From Candidatus Latescibacterota bacterium (lineage in GTDB: Bacteria > Latescibacterota > UBA2968 > UBA8231): a stretch of 9,959 nucleotides of DNA. Under the pieces are notes generated by a model. The model ran no database searches and was not told where the DNA came from. It worked only from the letters and a program-made list of their open reading frames with translations. This document shows, one piece after another, positions 1 to 6,873 of the stretch. The position numbers and the translations under genes were made by a program. The stretch's first letter is position 1; every line of letters begins with the position of its first letter. Where the stretch lies: assembly GCA_003529325.1 (NCBI GenBank), contig DPVW01000161.1:227-10185 (forward strand). Reading direction: 5' to 3'.

Positions 1-104
1 CCGCCGCCACCATCGCCGTCGCCGCCGCCATCATCATCATCATCGCCGTCGCCGTCACCGTCGCCGTCACCGTCGCCGTCGCTGTCGCCGTCACCGCCGC
101 CGTC
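1..104 (-). repeat. Coding GAC/GGC trinucleotide microsatellite (Asp-Gly tail of YajC)
   Basis: The last 34 visible codons of yajC form a simple-sequence tract of GAC, GAT, GGC and GGT. It encodes alternating Asp-Gly (about residues 109-124), a run of five Asp (125-129), and Gly/Asp to the edge: 16 Asp, 17 Gly and 1 Ser in total. On the plus strand it reads as runs of gcc, gtc, acc and atc. Such tracts are prone to slippage, so length may vary between strains or be misassembled. The tract begins at or beyond the window edge, so its full length is not visible. Confidence 0.9.
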
Positions 105-416
105 GCGCACGCGGGATACGGCAGCGCGCGACATTTCGACGCGCACATTCTCGGCGATCTTCACCAGAATGACATCATCCTTGAGGTTGGTGATGACGCC
201 ATAAAGACCACCGCTGGTGACGATCTTATCACCCTTGGCCAACTGGTCGATCATCTTCTGCTGCGTCTTCTGCTTTTTGATCTGCGGGCGCAGGATCAGG
301 AAGTAGAGGACGACGAACATTAGGACGAAAGGCAGTAACTGCGCTATGGGATTGCCGCTTGACTGACCACCAGCGTCGCCCATGGCGTAGGCGGGCTCGA
401 CGAGGAAGGAGAGCAC
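1..416 (-). CDS. yajC: Sec translocon accessory subunit YajC, C-terminus off the left edge
   Basis: YajC is a small single-pass inner-membrane protein associated with the SecDF complex, which assists SecYEG export. The 138 codons visible show a short periplasmic N-terminus, one membrane span at about residues 26-42 ending in the family hallmark LRPQ (42-45), a Lys/Gln-rich cytoplasmic segment, and the conserved KGDKIVTSGGLYGVI core (61-75). A beta domain ending near residue 104 follows. The start chosen is GTG at 416, giving MLSFLVEPAYAMG, because AAGGA lies 10 nt upstream; ATG at 383 would lose the typical N-terminus. Family members usually end around 85-115 residues. Here 34 further residues, all Asp or Gly except one Ser, continue to the window edge with no stop seen. 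tgt ends 60 nt upstream; secD would be expected next but lies outside. Identity is secure; the function of the tail is unknown. Confidence 0.94.
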   Translation of the reverse strand, partial: MLSFLVEPAYAMGDAGGQSSGNPIAQLLPFVLMFVVLYFLILRPQIKKQKTQQKMIDQLAKGDKIVTSGGLYGVITNLKDDVILVKIAENVRVEMSRAAVSRVRDGGGDGDSDGDGDGDGDGDGDDDDDGGGDGDGGG

Positions 417-426
417 TATGAATCGG

Positions 427-431
427 TCCTT
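427..431 (-). promoter_or_regulatory. Ribosome binding site of yajC
   Basis: AAGGA on the minus strand, 10 nt upstream of GTG 416. It supports the GTG start over the internal ATG at 383. Confidence 0.55.
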
Positions 432-475
432 GTAGCGGGGGATGGGTCGTTCGAAGCCGTATAAAGTACGACTTC

Positions 476-1630
476 TCAGCCATCCTGGTAAGTCGCGAAG
501 AACGCCTGCTGCCAGTCGGTGAAGTCGCCATCGATGATGGCGGCGCGCATCGATCGCATGAGGCGCAGGTAGAAGTGGATGTTGTGATAGGTCGCCAGAT
601 GCAGGGCGAGGAGTTCATTGGTCTGAAACAGGTGGCGCAGGTAACCGCGGTGATACTGGGTGCAGGTGATACATTCGCAGGCCGCATCCAGGGGAGAGTC
701 GTCGTCGGCGTGGATCGCATTTTTCATACGCACACGACCCGTGCTGGTGAACAACGTGCTGTTGCGGGCATTGCGGGTGGGGATGACACAATCGAACATG
801 TCGATGCCGCCCACGACACCATCGATCAGATCCTGCGGGAGACCGACGCCCATCAGGTATCGGGGCTTGTGGGCGGGTAGTTCGGGTACCGTGTCCTCGA
901 TGGTGGCGAGGCGCTCAGCGCGGGATTCGCCCACGGCGAGACCACCGATGGCATATCCAGGCAGGTCGAGCCCTACAAGGTCCCTGGCGCTGCGTTGGCG
1001 CAACTGTCGATAGACACCCCCCTGAACGATACCGAACAATGCCTGTGGTGGTCGTCCTGCCGCCACCTGCGCCGACTGCAATTGCTCGTGTCGGCTCAGG
1101 CAGCGCTGCGCCCAGCGTTGGGTGCGTTCCATCGACTCACGGGCATACTCCTCGGTTGCTGGATAGGGTGTGCACTCGTCGAAGGCCATGATGATATCGG
1201 CGCCCAGTGCGTGTTCGATTTCCATCACCGATTCCGGTGTGAACAGATGGGCGGAGCCGTCGAGGTGGCTGCGGAATTGGACCCCCTCTTCCGTGATCTT
1301 GCGCAACTCCTGCAGACTGAAGACCTGGAAACCACCGGAGTCGGTGAGGATCGGACGGGGCCAGTTCATGAAGCCGTGCAGACCACCGAAGCGCTCGATG
1401 CGCTCGTGCCCGGGACGCAGATACAGGTGGTAGGCATTGCCGAGGATGATGTCGGCATCGAGTGTGAGCAGGTCCTGCTGACTCAGCGCCTTGACCGTCG
1501 CTTGTGTGCCCACGGGCATGAACACCGGGGTCTCGATGGCGCCATGTGGCGTGTGCAGAACGCCGGCACGGGCACCAGAGGCCGGGTCTTCGGCGACGAG
1601 CTCGAATCGAAAGGGGGCGCCCTCGCTCAG
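476..1630 (-). CDS. tgt: Queuine/preQ1 tRNA-guanine transglycosylase, probable CTG start
   Basis: Tgt exchanges guanine-34 for preQ1 in the anticodon of GUN tRNAs (queuosine pathway, cytosol). Numbering from the proposed start gives 384 aa, close to the 375 of E. coli. It contains TDSGGFQVF with the catalytic Asp at 97, AFDEC (Asp151), the FGIVQGG motif, GYAIGGLAVGE, the nucleophile Asp280 in DMFDCVIPTRNARN, and a zinc site C318-x-C320-x2-C323 with H349. All catalytic and metal ligands are present. Between the upstream in-frame sequence and FRFELVAED, where family members begin, there is no ATG, GTG or TTG. CTG at 1630 overlaps the preceding stop as CTGA and has GGAG 8 nt upstream, so I take it as the start. 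The frame stays open to 1777, but that part is shadow sequence within the deacetylase gene. Function is near certain; the start codon is an inference. Confidence 0.95.
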   Translation of the reverse strand: MSEGAPFRFELVAEDPASGARAGVLHTPHGAIETPVFMPVGTQATVKALSQQDLLTLDADIILGNAYHLYLRPGHERIERFGGLHGFMNWPRPILTDSGGFQVFSLQELRKITEEGVQFRSHLDGSAHLFTPESVMEIEHALGADIIMAFDECTPYPATEEYARESMERTQRWAQRCLSRHEQLQSAQVAAGRPPQALFGIVQGGVYRQLRQRSARDLVGLDLPGYAIGGLAVGESRAERLATIEDTVPELPAHKPRYLMGVGLPQDLIDGVVGGIDMFDCVIPTRNARNSTLFTSTGRVRMKNAIHADDDSPLDAACECITCTQYHRGYLRHLFQTNELLALHLATYHNIHFYLRLMRSMRAAIIDGDFTDWQQAFFATYQDG

Positions 1631-2517
1631 CGGTCGAGCTCCGCGAGGGTGACGAAACGATAACCACGCCGCTCCAGCAGGGGCAGGCTGTTCTCGAAGG
1701 CGACGAGGGTTACCGGTTGCAGGTGGGCGGCAGCGATGGCACGACCTTCGTCGGCCGCCTGTTCGGCGAGGGCCCACAGACTCCGGCTCACGTCCGAGGA
1801 GGTTACGGCATGGGCGTCGAGTTGCAGGGCTACCGTAGGCATGTCGGCGACGACCTGATGGGTGCCGGGCGCCACTACCAGCTTTGCCGCGCTGCCGCCG
1901 GTTGCCAGAGTCAGCGGCTGTGACAGTTGCAGCAGACGTTGCAGGATGGATTCGGAGGCGCCGTCGATGCCGACAACGATGGCGATGCGACCAGTGCGGC
2001 GCTGCAGGCCGGCGTCCCGACGCAGCCGAAAGAAGGTGGTGACTGTGGAATCGATGCCGAAGGTGAGATCTACCGCCGCCGGTCCCTGGCGTTGTTCGCC
2101 GCGGACGATGTGACCACCGTGCCAGTTGACGAACTCGGTGAGATGTCGGTTGACACTGGCCACCGGCAGGTCCCCAGGGACATGCACGGAAATCGTGTCT
2201 ATGTCACCGTCGGCTGGCCGACGTTCGATCCAGGTGGGTGCGATGCCGATCTCGGACAACACGGAATCGAGACCGACGACGATGCCGTCAGCGAAGGAAC
2301 CGGCATCGGCATGAGCGCGAGTCGGTGGGCGCAGGTTGTGCAGGCGCGTCGGTTCCACCGCCGGTGGACGAGTCGGCAGGTGCGAAACAAAAATGGCGAC
2401 GGCAACGGCGGCCATCAGGCCGATACCGGTGAATACGAGGTGCCACTGCGACGGTCGTCGGCGCTTCACCATCGACCGCGAGCGGCGGGCGGGCCGCCGA
2501 CGGGTGGAAGGACTCAA
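1627..2517 (-). CDS. Membrane-anchored, degenerate divergent polysaccharide deacetylase (YibQ-like)
   Basis: The 296-aa protein has an Arg-rich cytoplasmic start, one membrane span (about 27-46), a periplasmic domain (about 70-170) of the kind preceding the catalytic domain in these proteins, then a shortened deacetylase-like domain. RIAIVVGIDG (177-186) aligns with the RIAIVIDD strand of active relatives but lacks the Asp-Asp pair. The C-terminus (about 258-296), with GRAIAAAHLQP and VTLAEL, matches the family's usual ending. The middle, where relatives carry HLPMEP- and NNHMGS-type metal and catalytic motifs, is absent: only about 120 residues remain of a domain usually over 200. I infer a non-catalytic envelope protein. 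The frame is open throughout, so this is not a frameshift. The start is TTG 2517, or more conventionally ATG 2472 (281 aa, MVKRRRPSQW); neither has a clear Shine-Dalgarno. It starts 15 nt after the upstream lipoprotein and overlaps tgt. Confidence 0.72.
   Translation of the reverse strand: MSPSTRRRPARRSRSMVKRRRPSQWHLVFTGIGLMAAVAVAIFVSHLPTRPPAVEPTRLHNLRPPTRAHADAGSFADGIVVGLDSVLSEIGIAPTWIERRPADGDIDTISVHVPGDLPVASVNRHLTEFVNWHGGHIVRGEQRQGPAAVDLTFGIDSTVTTFFRLRRDAGLQRRTGRIAIVVGIDGASESILQRLLQLSQPLTLATGGSAAKLVVAPGTHQVVADMPTVALQLDAHAVTSSDVSRSLWALAEQAADEGRAIAAAHLQPVTLVAFENSLPLLERRGYRFVTLAELDR
1639..1642 (-). promoter_or_regulatory. Ribosome binding site supporting the CTG start of tgt
   Basis: GGAG lies on the minus strand 8 nt before CTG 1630, inside the end of the deacetylase gene. 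It decides the start because no ATG, GTG or TTG is available nearby. Coupling to translation of the upstream gene through the CTGA overlap would be expected to help initiation. Confidence 0.45.
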
Positions 2518-2532
2518 GTTAACGTGATGGCA

Positions 2533-3204
2533 TCAGGGCAAGCGCTTCACGGCAGACCAGGTCAGGCGGCTCGCCGGTTTGCCCAGGGCCCCGTCACCAC
2601 AGTCGCCCGCGAGGGGATCGTCAATCCAGCGCACGACCCGCCACAGGCCATCCTCTCCTTGACGCATCTTGAAGTTCATCACCTGATCGACGCGGAAACC
2701 CTCGTCTTCGGCTTCCAACAGGAGGATCTCGACGCGACCGCGAAATACCTCCCAGTCCTCGTCCGGGTGACCGTCCGGGTCGTCCTCGAAGGCTTTGGGG
2801 AAGTCGCGGCCTTGTTCGGTATCTCGTCGTGACTGGGTGAAGGACCATTCGATCTGCCGGTAGATATCGAAGACGCCGGGGCTGGAGCCATCGCGGGCGC
2901 CGAACATCAAGTCGAGTTCGTCCTCCTTGCCGTTGGCCAGGATCAGATCTCCCTGGCAATCGGTTTCAGTGAACCAGAATCGATCGTCGATAATGGACTC
3001 GTAGAGGACTTCGTCCCCTTCGTTGAAGGCTCGCTCCAGGTTCGCCATGACCACCGCTGCCGTCGTCGCGTCCACCGCCGGGGGCAGGGGCGTCTCAGCG
3101 GGTGGGCGTGAAGTACTTGGGGCAAAAGGATTGCTACACCCGGCGCAAGCAAGCAGGGTGATGATGCCGGTGAAATTCTTGAGATTCGCATTCATGGTGG
3201 TCAT
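2533..3204 (-). CDS. NTF2/SnoaL-like lipoprotein A
   Basis: A 223-aa predicted lipoprotein of unknown function. The signal peptide ends in LLACAGC, so lipidation would be at Cys20 (LLAC box) or Cys23; the first fits the lipobox better. A Pro-rich linker (about 28-43) follows, then a domain starting ANLERAFNEGDEVLYESIIDDRFWF, a pattern typical of NTF2/SnoaL-like folds, with late strands FRGRVEILLL (about 154-163) and LWRVVRWIDD (187-196). An acidic stretch at about 140-151 is notable. It shares the R-G-R-(V/I)-E and W-x-(V/I)-x-R-W signature and general order with the lipoprotein encoded immediately upstream, so the two are probably distant paralogues. The gene starts 15 nt after that gene. 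ATG at 3195 is an alternative start; neither has a strong Shine-Dalgarno. The fold is inferred from pattern only. Confidence 0.75.
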   Translation of the reverse strand: MTTMNANLKNFTGIITLLACAGCSNPFAPSTSRPPAETPLPPAVDATTAAVVMANLERAFNEGDEVLYESIIDDRFWFTETDCQGDLILANGKEDELDLMFGARDGSSPGVFDIYRQIEWSFTQSRRDTEQGRDFPKAFEDDPDGHPDEDWEVFRGRVEILLLEAEDEGFRVDQVMNFKMRQGEDGLWRVVRWIDDPLAGDCGDGALGKPASRLTWSAVKRLP

Positions 3205-3219
3205 CGATCCAGAGGTCTG

Positions 3220-3993
3220 TTATTGGGCGAAAGCCCCGCGCAACTCGGTGAGGGATTGATCGTCCAGGCCGTCGCGGAAATCACGCCAACGGCGGATCGA
3301 CCACAGGGGATTTTCTTCGCTCGGGGTTACCAGGTCCATTTCTATCCGTCCGCGAACTTCGAAGGCCCGGCCCGTGCCATCGGCGCCGGGTTGCTCGATG
3401 AAGTCGAGGATGTAATCAAAAATATAAGTCTCCCGCATCGGTTCGTCCGGATAGAGGATGAGATCGTCCTCACCAGCAACGTACCAGCGACTGATCGTCA
3501 CCTGTTGGAACAGCTCCCGGTCCAGCAGATTGGTGGCGAAACGGCGCTCCTCTTCGTGGGCCCACAACGTATCGCTGTCGGTGGGGTTGTCGGGGCTGTA
3601 CCCAGGTGGCGGGTTGTAGACTTCGCGATACAGCTCAAGGCCGCTCAGTTCGGGGACAAAAAGAAAGTCCTCAGACAACTGGTCTACGTATTGCACGGCA
3701 CTGAATCCTTCGAACGTATCGCGCACGTTGAATAGGACAGCTTCCGGCGTCGTCGGTTCCCGCAGAAACAGCAGGTCGCCACTGGGACAATCGGGCAGAC
3801 GCGTGGAGAAGGGGTTTGCCGATTCCACCGGATCCAGGTCCAGTTCAATATCGCGACAGTTCGGAAAGGAGGCCAGGTCCGTATTCCGGGCACAGCGACA
3901 GTCGACCTCGGCACTGTCGTCCAGCCCACAGCCGCTGGCCAGATAACCTACGAGTAGCACCGCGGCGAGGGTCCGGGTGGTCGGCACACTCAC
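3220..3993 (-). CDS. NTF2-like lipoprotein B, Cys-rich N-terminus
   Basis: A 257-aa predicted lipoprotein of unknown function. The start is GTG 3993, which overlaps the stop of the site-2 protease gene as GTGA; GTG 3987 is an alternative. The signal peptide ends in LASGC with lipidation at Cys22. The next 50 residues carry Cys32, Cys34, Cys46 and Cys69, which could form disulfides or bind metal. The segment from about 90 (VRDTFEGFSAVQYVDQLSEDFLFVP) resembles the N-terminal helix and strand of NTF2-like lipoproteins. The C-terminal half has FEVRGRIEMDL (211-221) and LWSIRRWRDF (230-239), which resemble lipoprotein A. Relative to A it has a longer insertion (about 110-170). The open frame extends upstream to 4236, but that part is a shadow of the protease gene. 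No enzyme motif is visible. Confidence 0.77.
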   Translation of the reverse strand: MSVPTTRTLAAVLLVGYLASGCGLDDSAEVDCRCARNTDLASFPNCRDIELDLDPVESANPFSTRLPDCPSGDLLFLREPTTPEAVLFNVRDTFEGFSAVQYVDQLSEDFLFVPELSGLELYREVYNPPPGYSPDNPTDSDTLWAHEEERRFATNLLDRELFQQVTISRWYVAGEDDLILYPDEPMRETYIFDYILDFIEQPGADGTGRAFEVRGRIEMDLVTPSEENPLWSIRRWRDFRDGLDDQSLTELRGAFAQ

Positions 3994-5054
3994 CCTACGA
4001 GAGCGCCAAAGGGCACCGGTGTCAGGCACAGAGCGAAAATGAGGAAACAGAGCAGACCCACCACCCGGCGGCGCCGGTCCAGTGGGATACCGGGGTGGGA
4101 GGGTGGCGGATGGTCGCGCCCGAAGAGTGTCAGCAACAATGCCAGTGCCAGCCATCCAGGCCAGCCCACCGGCCAGCCATTGGGCAGGTCGACGATCAGC
4201 GACAACAATCCATACCCACCCAACACCAGCAGGCACATGAAGGTCAGGCGGCCGATCGACCGATGGACGGAACCGGTCAGTGCGTAAACGATGTGACCAC
4301 CGTCGAGCTGACCCACGGGAAACAGGTTGAAAGCGGTGATGAACAGACCCACCCAGCCGGCAAAGGCGATGGGGCTGAGCAGGACGAGTTGTTCGTCACC
4401 GGCGGCTGGCAGAAGCCACATCGACAGGAAATCGAACAACAGGGGTGCCCCCAGCTGGATGGTGTCTGGTTCGAATTGTCGAGGCAGCTGACCGAAATAT
4501 CCACTGTCGACGACTTGCGACATGGGCAGGCCTACGGCGCAGGCGATAATGGCAACGAGGAACCCGGCGATCGGCCCGGAAGCGCCAATATCGAGCAGGG
4601 CGCGTCTGTGGGGAATCGGCGAACGGATGCGGATGACGGCGCCCAGGGTGCCGAGAAAGGAGAGGTAGGGCAGGGGCAGGAAATACGGCAAGGAGGCTTT
4701 CACACCCCAATGTCGAGCGGCGAAGTAATGGCCGAATTCATGCACTGTGAGAATCGCCAGCAAGGTGGCAGCGAAGGGCCAGCCCTCGACGAGGTGCACG
4801 AACTGATCCCAGCCGAGCAATGGATTGACCCCTTGCTGCATGGCGCCGGCGACCATCATCGAGAACAAGGTCAGCAGAAACAGCAACACATGTGTCAGCG
4901 GGCGCGATTTCGCCGCAGCACGGTGCTCGGCGACAGGCCACGTTGCGCCAGGACCGTATTGGGCTCCGGACGTGGCAGACCAGCCTGCTCCGGAGCGCAG
5001 CACCGGCGTCGGTGCGAGCGGGGGGCGGGTGGGCACCCGTCGCCACAGATTCAT
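3990..5054 (-). CDS. Site-2 protease family (M50) intramembrane zinc metalloprotease
   Basis: A 354-aa polytopic inner-membrane protein. The zinc motif HEFGH is at 105-109 in a membrane helix, and the third ligand is expected in NLFPVGQLDGGH (Asp251). A GPIAGF segment (160-165) lies between them, as in other M50 members. Further hydrophobic segments occur at about 53-72, 94-112, 160-176, 225-245, 268-290, 298-312 and 331-347. All catalytic residues are present, so activity is likely. Family members cleave membrane-embedded substrates such as anti-sigma factors, but no substrate can be named here and no PDZ domain is evident. The first 50 residues are Pro/Arg-rich and unlike the rest. The start ATG 5054 overlaps the PorV-like stop as ATGA, and the end overlaps lipoprotein B, so translation is probably coupled on both sides. 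Confidence 0.9.
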   Translation of the reverse strand: MNLWRRVPTRPPLAPTPVLRSGAGWSATSGAQYGPGATWPVAEHRAAAKSRPLTHVLLFLLTLFSMMVAGAMQQGVNPLLGWDQFVHLVEGWPFAATLLAILTVHEFGHYFAARHWGVKASLPYFLPLPYLSFLGTLGAVIRIRSPIPHRRALLDIGASGPIAGFLVAIIACAVGLPMSQVVDSGYFGQLPRQFEPDTIQLGAPLLFDFLSMWLLPAAGDEQLVLLSPIAFAGWVGLFITAFNLFPVGQLDGGHIVYALTGSVHRSIGRLTFMCLLVLGGYGLLSLIVDLPNGWPVGWPGWLALALLLTLFGRDHPPPSHPGIPLDRRRRVVGLLCFLIFALCLTPVPFGALVG

Positions 5055-5932
5055 CGCGCTTGTTCTCCAGACCAGACGAGACTGACTCGGTGCGCCTGAC
5101 CGAGGCCGTCACCATAGGGTATGTAGGCGTAGTCGATCTGCCACAGACCGGTGAAAAGACCGAGACCAAGAGAAACGTCGCGGCTGTCGGCGGACTGATA
5201 TCCGGCCCGCAAAAGCAGGCGTGGGCGCGCGCGGAACTCGGCGCCAACGTGCAGACTGGTGTCCACCTCCCGCGTCCAGTGCAGATCGCCGCTCAGCATG
5301 ATAGGACCACGAACGGTGGCCCCACCAAAGCGCAACTGCACCGGCAGATCGGTCGCCTCCTGGTCGAGGTTACTCATGCGGCCCAGGTTGCGGGCGGCAG
5401 CACCGATCCACCAGGGGCCCTCCCCATAGTGCAGACCGAGGTCGATGGCTGCGCCAGCCGCGGATCGGTCATCGATCGACTGGCGGGCGTATTTCGCCGT
5501 GACGCCGGCACGCAGCTGTTCGCCGAGAGGGCGCGCCCAGGATAGTCCCGCCGTCCACTCGTACACGCCGAACTCTCCCAATGGTTGCGATGTCGGTCCC
5601 AGGCGACGTTCGAGGCCACCCGTATGAGACAGCAGCACATCGACGGCGTAGGCACTCCCCTCTGGTTTTCCCCAGGTAGTAGAGGCGTGTTCGTGGCGTA
5701 TGTCCCCGATCCATTCGGTATGGCTCAAAGCGACGGAGCGACCTGAAGGAAGGGCTGCTGGATTCGTCGCCGCCGCTGCCGCATCGACGAGGGCCGTCGT
5801 CGCCTCACCGAGGGCGGCGGCGCGGGCACTGGCACCCAACTGCAGAATGGCAAATCCGGGTTCGGCGGTTGCCGGCAGGGCGATCGCGAGACTGGCTAAG
5901 GTCAGTAAAACCCGTGAGCACATGGCCGTCAT
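5051..5932 (-). CDS. PorV/PorQ family (UPF0164-like) outer-membrane protein 1
   Basis: A 293-aa protein with a signal peptide ending about ALPATA (residue 23). Then comes the family's N-terminal signature, LQLGASARAAALGEATTAL with TNPAAL, followed by alternating amphipathic strands of a predicted outer-membrane beta-barrel. Residues from about 145 (GVTAKYARQSIDD, AIDLGLHYGEG, IGAAARNLG) match the equivalent segment of the neighbouring upstream protein, so the two are tandem paralogues. In Bacteroidota, PorV shuttles type IX secretion cargo, but the wider UPF0164 family is functionally varied and no specific role can be assigned. The ATG 5932 overlaps the preceding stop as TGATG; ATG 5923 is an alternative that gives a cleaner signal peptide. 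The 3' end overlaps the protease gene. Confidence 0.83.
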   Translation of the reverse strand: MTAMCSRVLLTLASLAIALPATAEPGFAILQLGASARAAALGEATTALVDAAAAATNPAALPSGRSVALSHTEWIGDIRHEHASTTWGKPEGSAYAVDVLLSHTGGLERRLGPTSQPLGEFGVYEWTAGLSWARPLGEQLRAGVTAKYARQSIDDRSAAGAAIDLGLHYGEGPWWIGAAARNLGRMSNLDQEATDLPVQLRFGGATVRGPIMLSGDLHWTREVDTSLHVGAEFRARPRLLLRAGYQSADSRDVSLGLGLFTGLWQIDYAYIPYGDGLGQAHRVSLVWSGEQAR

Positions 5933-6873
5933 CAGAAGCGGCTCGACAGAGTCAGCAGGGCGCGGCCACCGGCATCGAGATCATCGGCGACCCAGGCATA
6001 GTGCAGTTGCACCGACTCCAGCCGCATGGGGCGCACCGTCAGGCCAAAAGCGGGCAGGCCAAAACCATCGGCGTCCCCCATCCGGTGCACCCCTGTGCGC
6101 AAGGTGAGCAGGTCGTTGACGCGTGCTTCGATCCCGGCATGGACTCGCAGCTGACAACTGTCACCCACATCGAGCAACTCCGCGTCCGCGGCGGCTTCGA
6201 TGGACCCGCGCCACCGATGGGTCACGCCCGCGGCAAGTGCCGACATCAACGCTTCTTCCGAAGTGCTCGTCTGTGCCGACGGCCGGGTCACCGACCAACT
6301 CAATTTGTCCAGCAGGTTGCGTGCCGCCACGCCGATGACGGTGCTCTCACCCAGCCGATAGCGCAATCCCAGATCGACGGCACGACCGTTGGCAGTCGAT
6401 GAGCCCTGTGGCGCGTCGATCCGCTGGTCGATGATCTTGACGGCGAGGCCCAACTGCAACTGGGGTGTGGCGTTGATGCCCAAGCCGAAAAGGAACGCAT
6501 CCTCGCCGTCGTCGATCCCCCCTTCGATGACCTCTCCCGAGCCATTGCGGGCGCGCAGGCCGTCGACGCCGGCGTGTAACCAGGCGGCACCGAATGCGAG
6601 GGGACCGCGCACGTTGATCGAACCAGCCAGGCTGGCGCGACTACGATTCAGCGACAGGGGTTGGTAGGATGCCAGCAGGTTGCGTGCGCGGCGTGCTGCC
6701 AGTCCCGCCGGATTGTATAACACGGCGGCGGGACCGTCGGTGGTGGCGCTCACGGCACCCCCCATGCCGGCGGCACGGGCGCCCAGGCCGGTATCGAGGA
6801 AGACGCCGCCGAATGGCACCGCCCCCACGGCGCTGGCCAGACAACAGAGCAGGGCTGTGAGTAGGGTGCGCAT
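5932..6873 (-). CDS. PorV/PorQ family (UPF0164-like) outer-membrane protein 2
   Basis: A 313-aa predicted outer-membrane barrel. The signal peptide ends near SAVGA (residue 18). The family signature follows: GLGARAAGMGGAVSA, then AVLYNPAGLA. The barrel strands end in a terminal aromatic (LLTLSSRF), the usual recognition signal for the outer-membrane assembly machinery. Segments GLAVKIIDQRIDA, AVDLGLRYRLGE and IGVAARNLLDKLS pair with the protein encoded just downstream. It starts at ATG 6873, overlapping the stop of the propeller gene as TGATG, with no strong Shine-Dalgarno, which suggests reinitiation. Its role may be transport or anchoring at the outer membrane; the link to the preceding secreted protein is contextual only. 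Confidence 0.87.
   Translation of the reverse strand: MRTLLTALLCCLASAVGAVPFGGVFLDTGLGARAAGMGGAVSATTDGPAAVLYNPAGLAARRARNLLASYQPLSLNRSRASLAGSINVRGPLAFGAAWLHAGVDGLRARNGSGEVIEGGIDDGEDAFLFGLGINATPQLQLGLAVKIIDQRIDAPQGSSTANGRAVDLGLRYRLGESTVIGVAARNLLDKLSWSVTRPSAQTSTSEEALMSALAAGVTHRWRGSIEAAADAELLDVGDSCQLRVHAGIEARVNDLLTLRTGVHRMGDADGFGLPAFGLTVRPMRLESVQLHYAWVADDLDAGGRALLTLSSRF

Noticed and set aside
1..110. CRISPR or structural satellite array
   Set aside because: There are no unique spacers; it is an in-frame codon repeat continuing from yajC.
417..475. Promoter in the tgt-yajC gap (a TTTATA-like box near 462-467)
   Set aside because: No acceptable -35 at 16-18 nt spacing, and yajC is expected to be co-transcribed with tgt.
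229..720. Minus-strand open frame of 163 codons across the yajC-tgt junction
   Set aside because: Out of frame with both real genes and Arg/Pro-rich nonsense; yajC in the neighbouring frame explains the region.
995..1663. Plus-strand open frame of 222 codons opposite tgt
   Set aside because: Antisense shadow of tgt, whose catalytic and zinc residues are all present in the minus frame.
1631..1800. preQ1 riboswitch or similar element ahead of tgt
   Set aside because: The region is coding sequence of the deacetylase and no aptamer-like pattern was recognised.
1927..2832. Plus-strand open frame of 301 codons opposite the deacetylase and lipoprotein A
   Set aside because: Spans two minus-strand genes and shows no domain pattern.
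3990..4236. N-terminal extension of lipoprotein B up to 4236
   Set aside because: It would bury the signal peptide and lipobox more than 80 residues inside; the extension is antiparallel-free shadow of the protease reading frame.
3816..5099. Plus-strand open frame of 427 codons opposite the protease gene
   Set aside because: Gln/Gly-rich composition with no domain or signal, lying antisense to a gene with an intact HEFGH motif.
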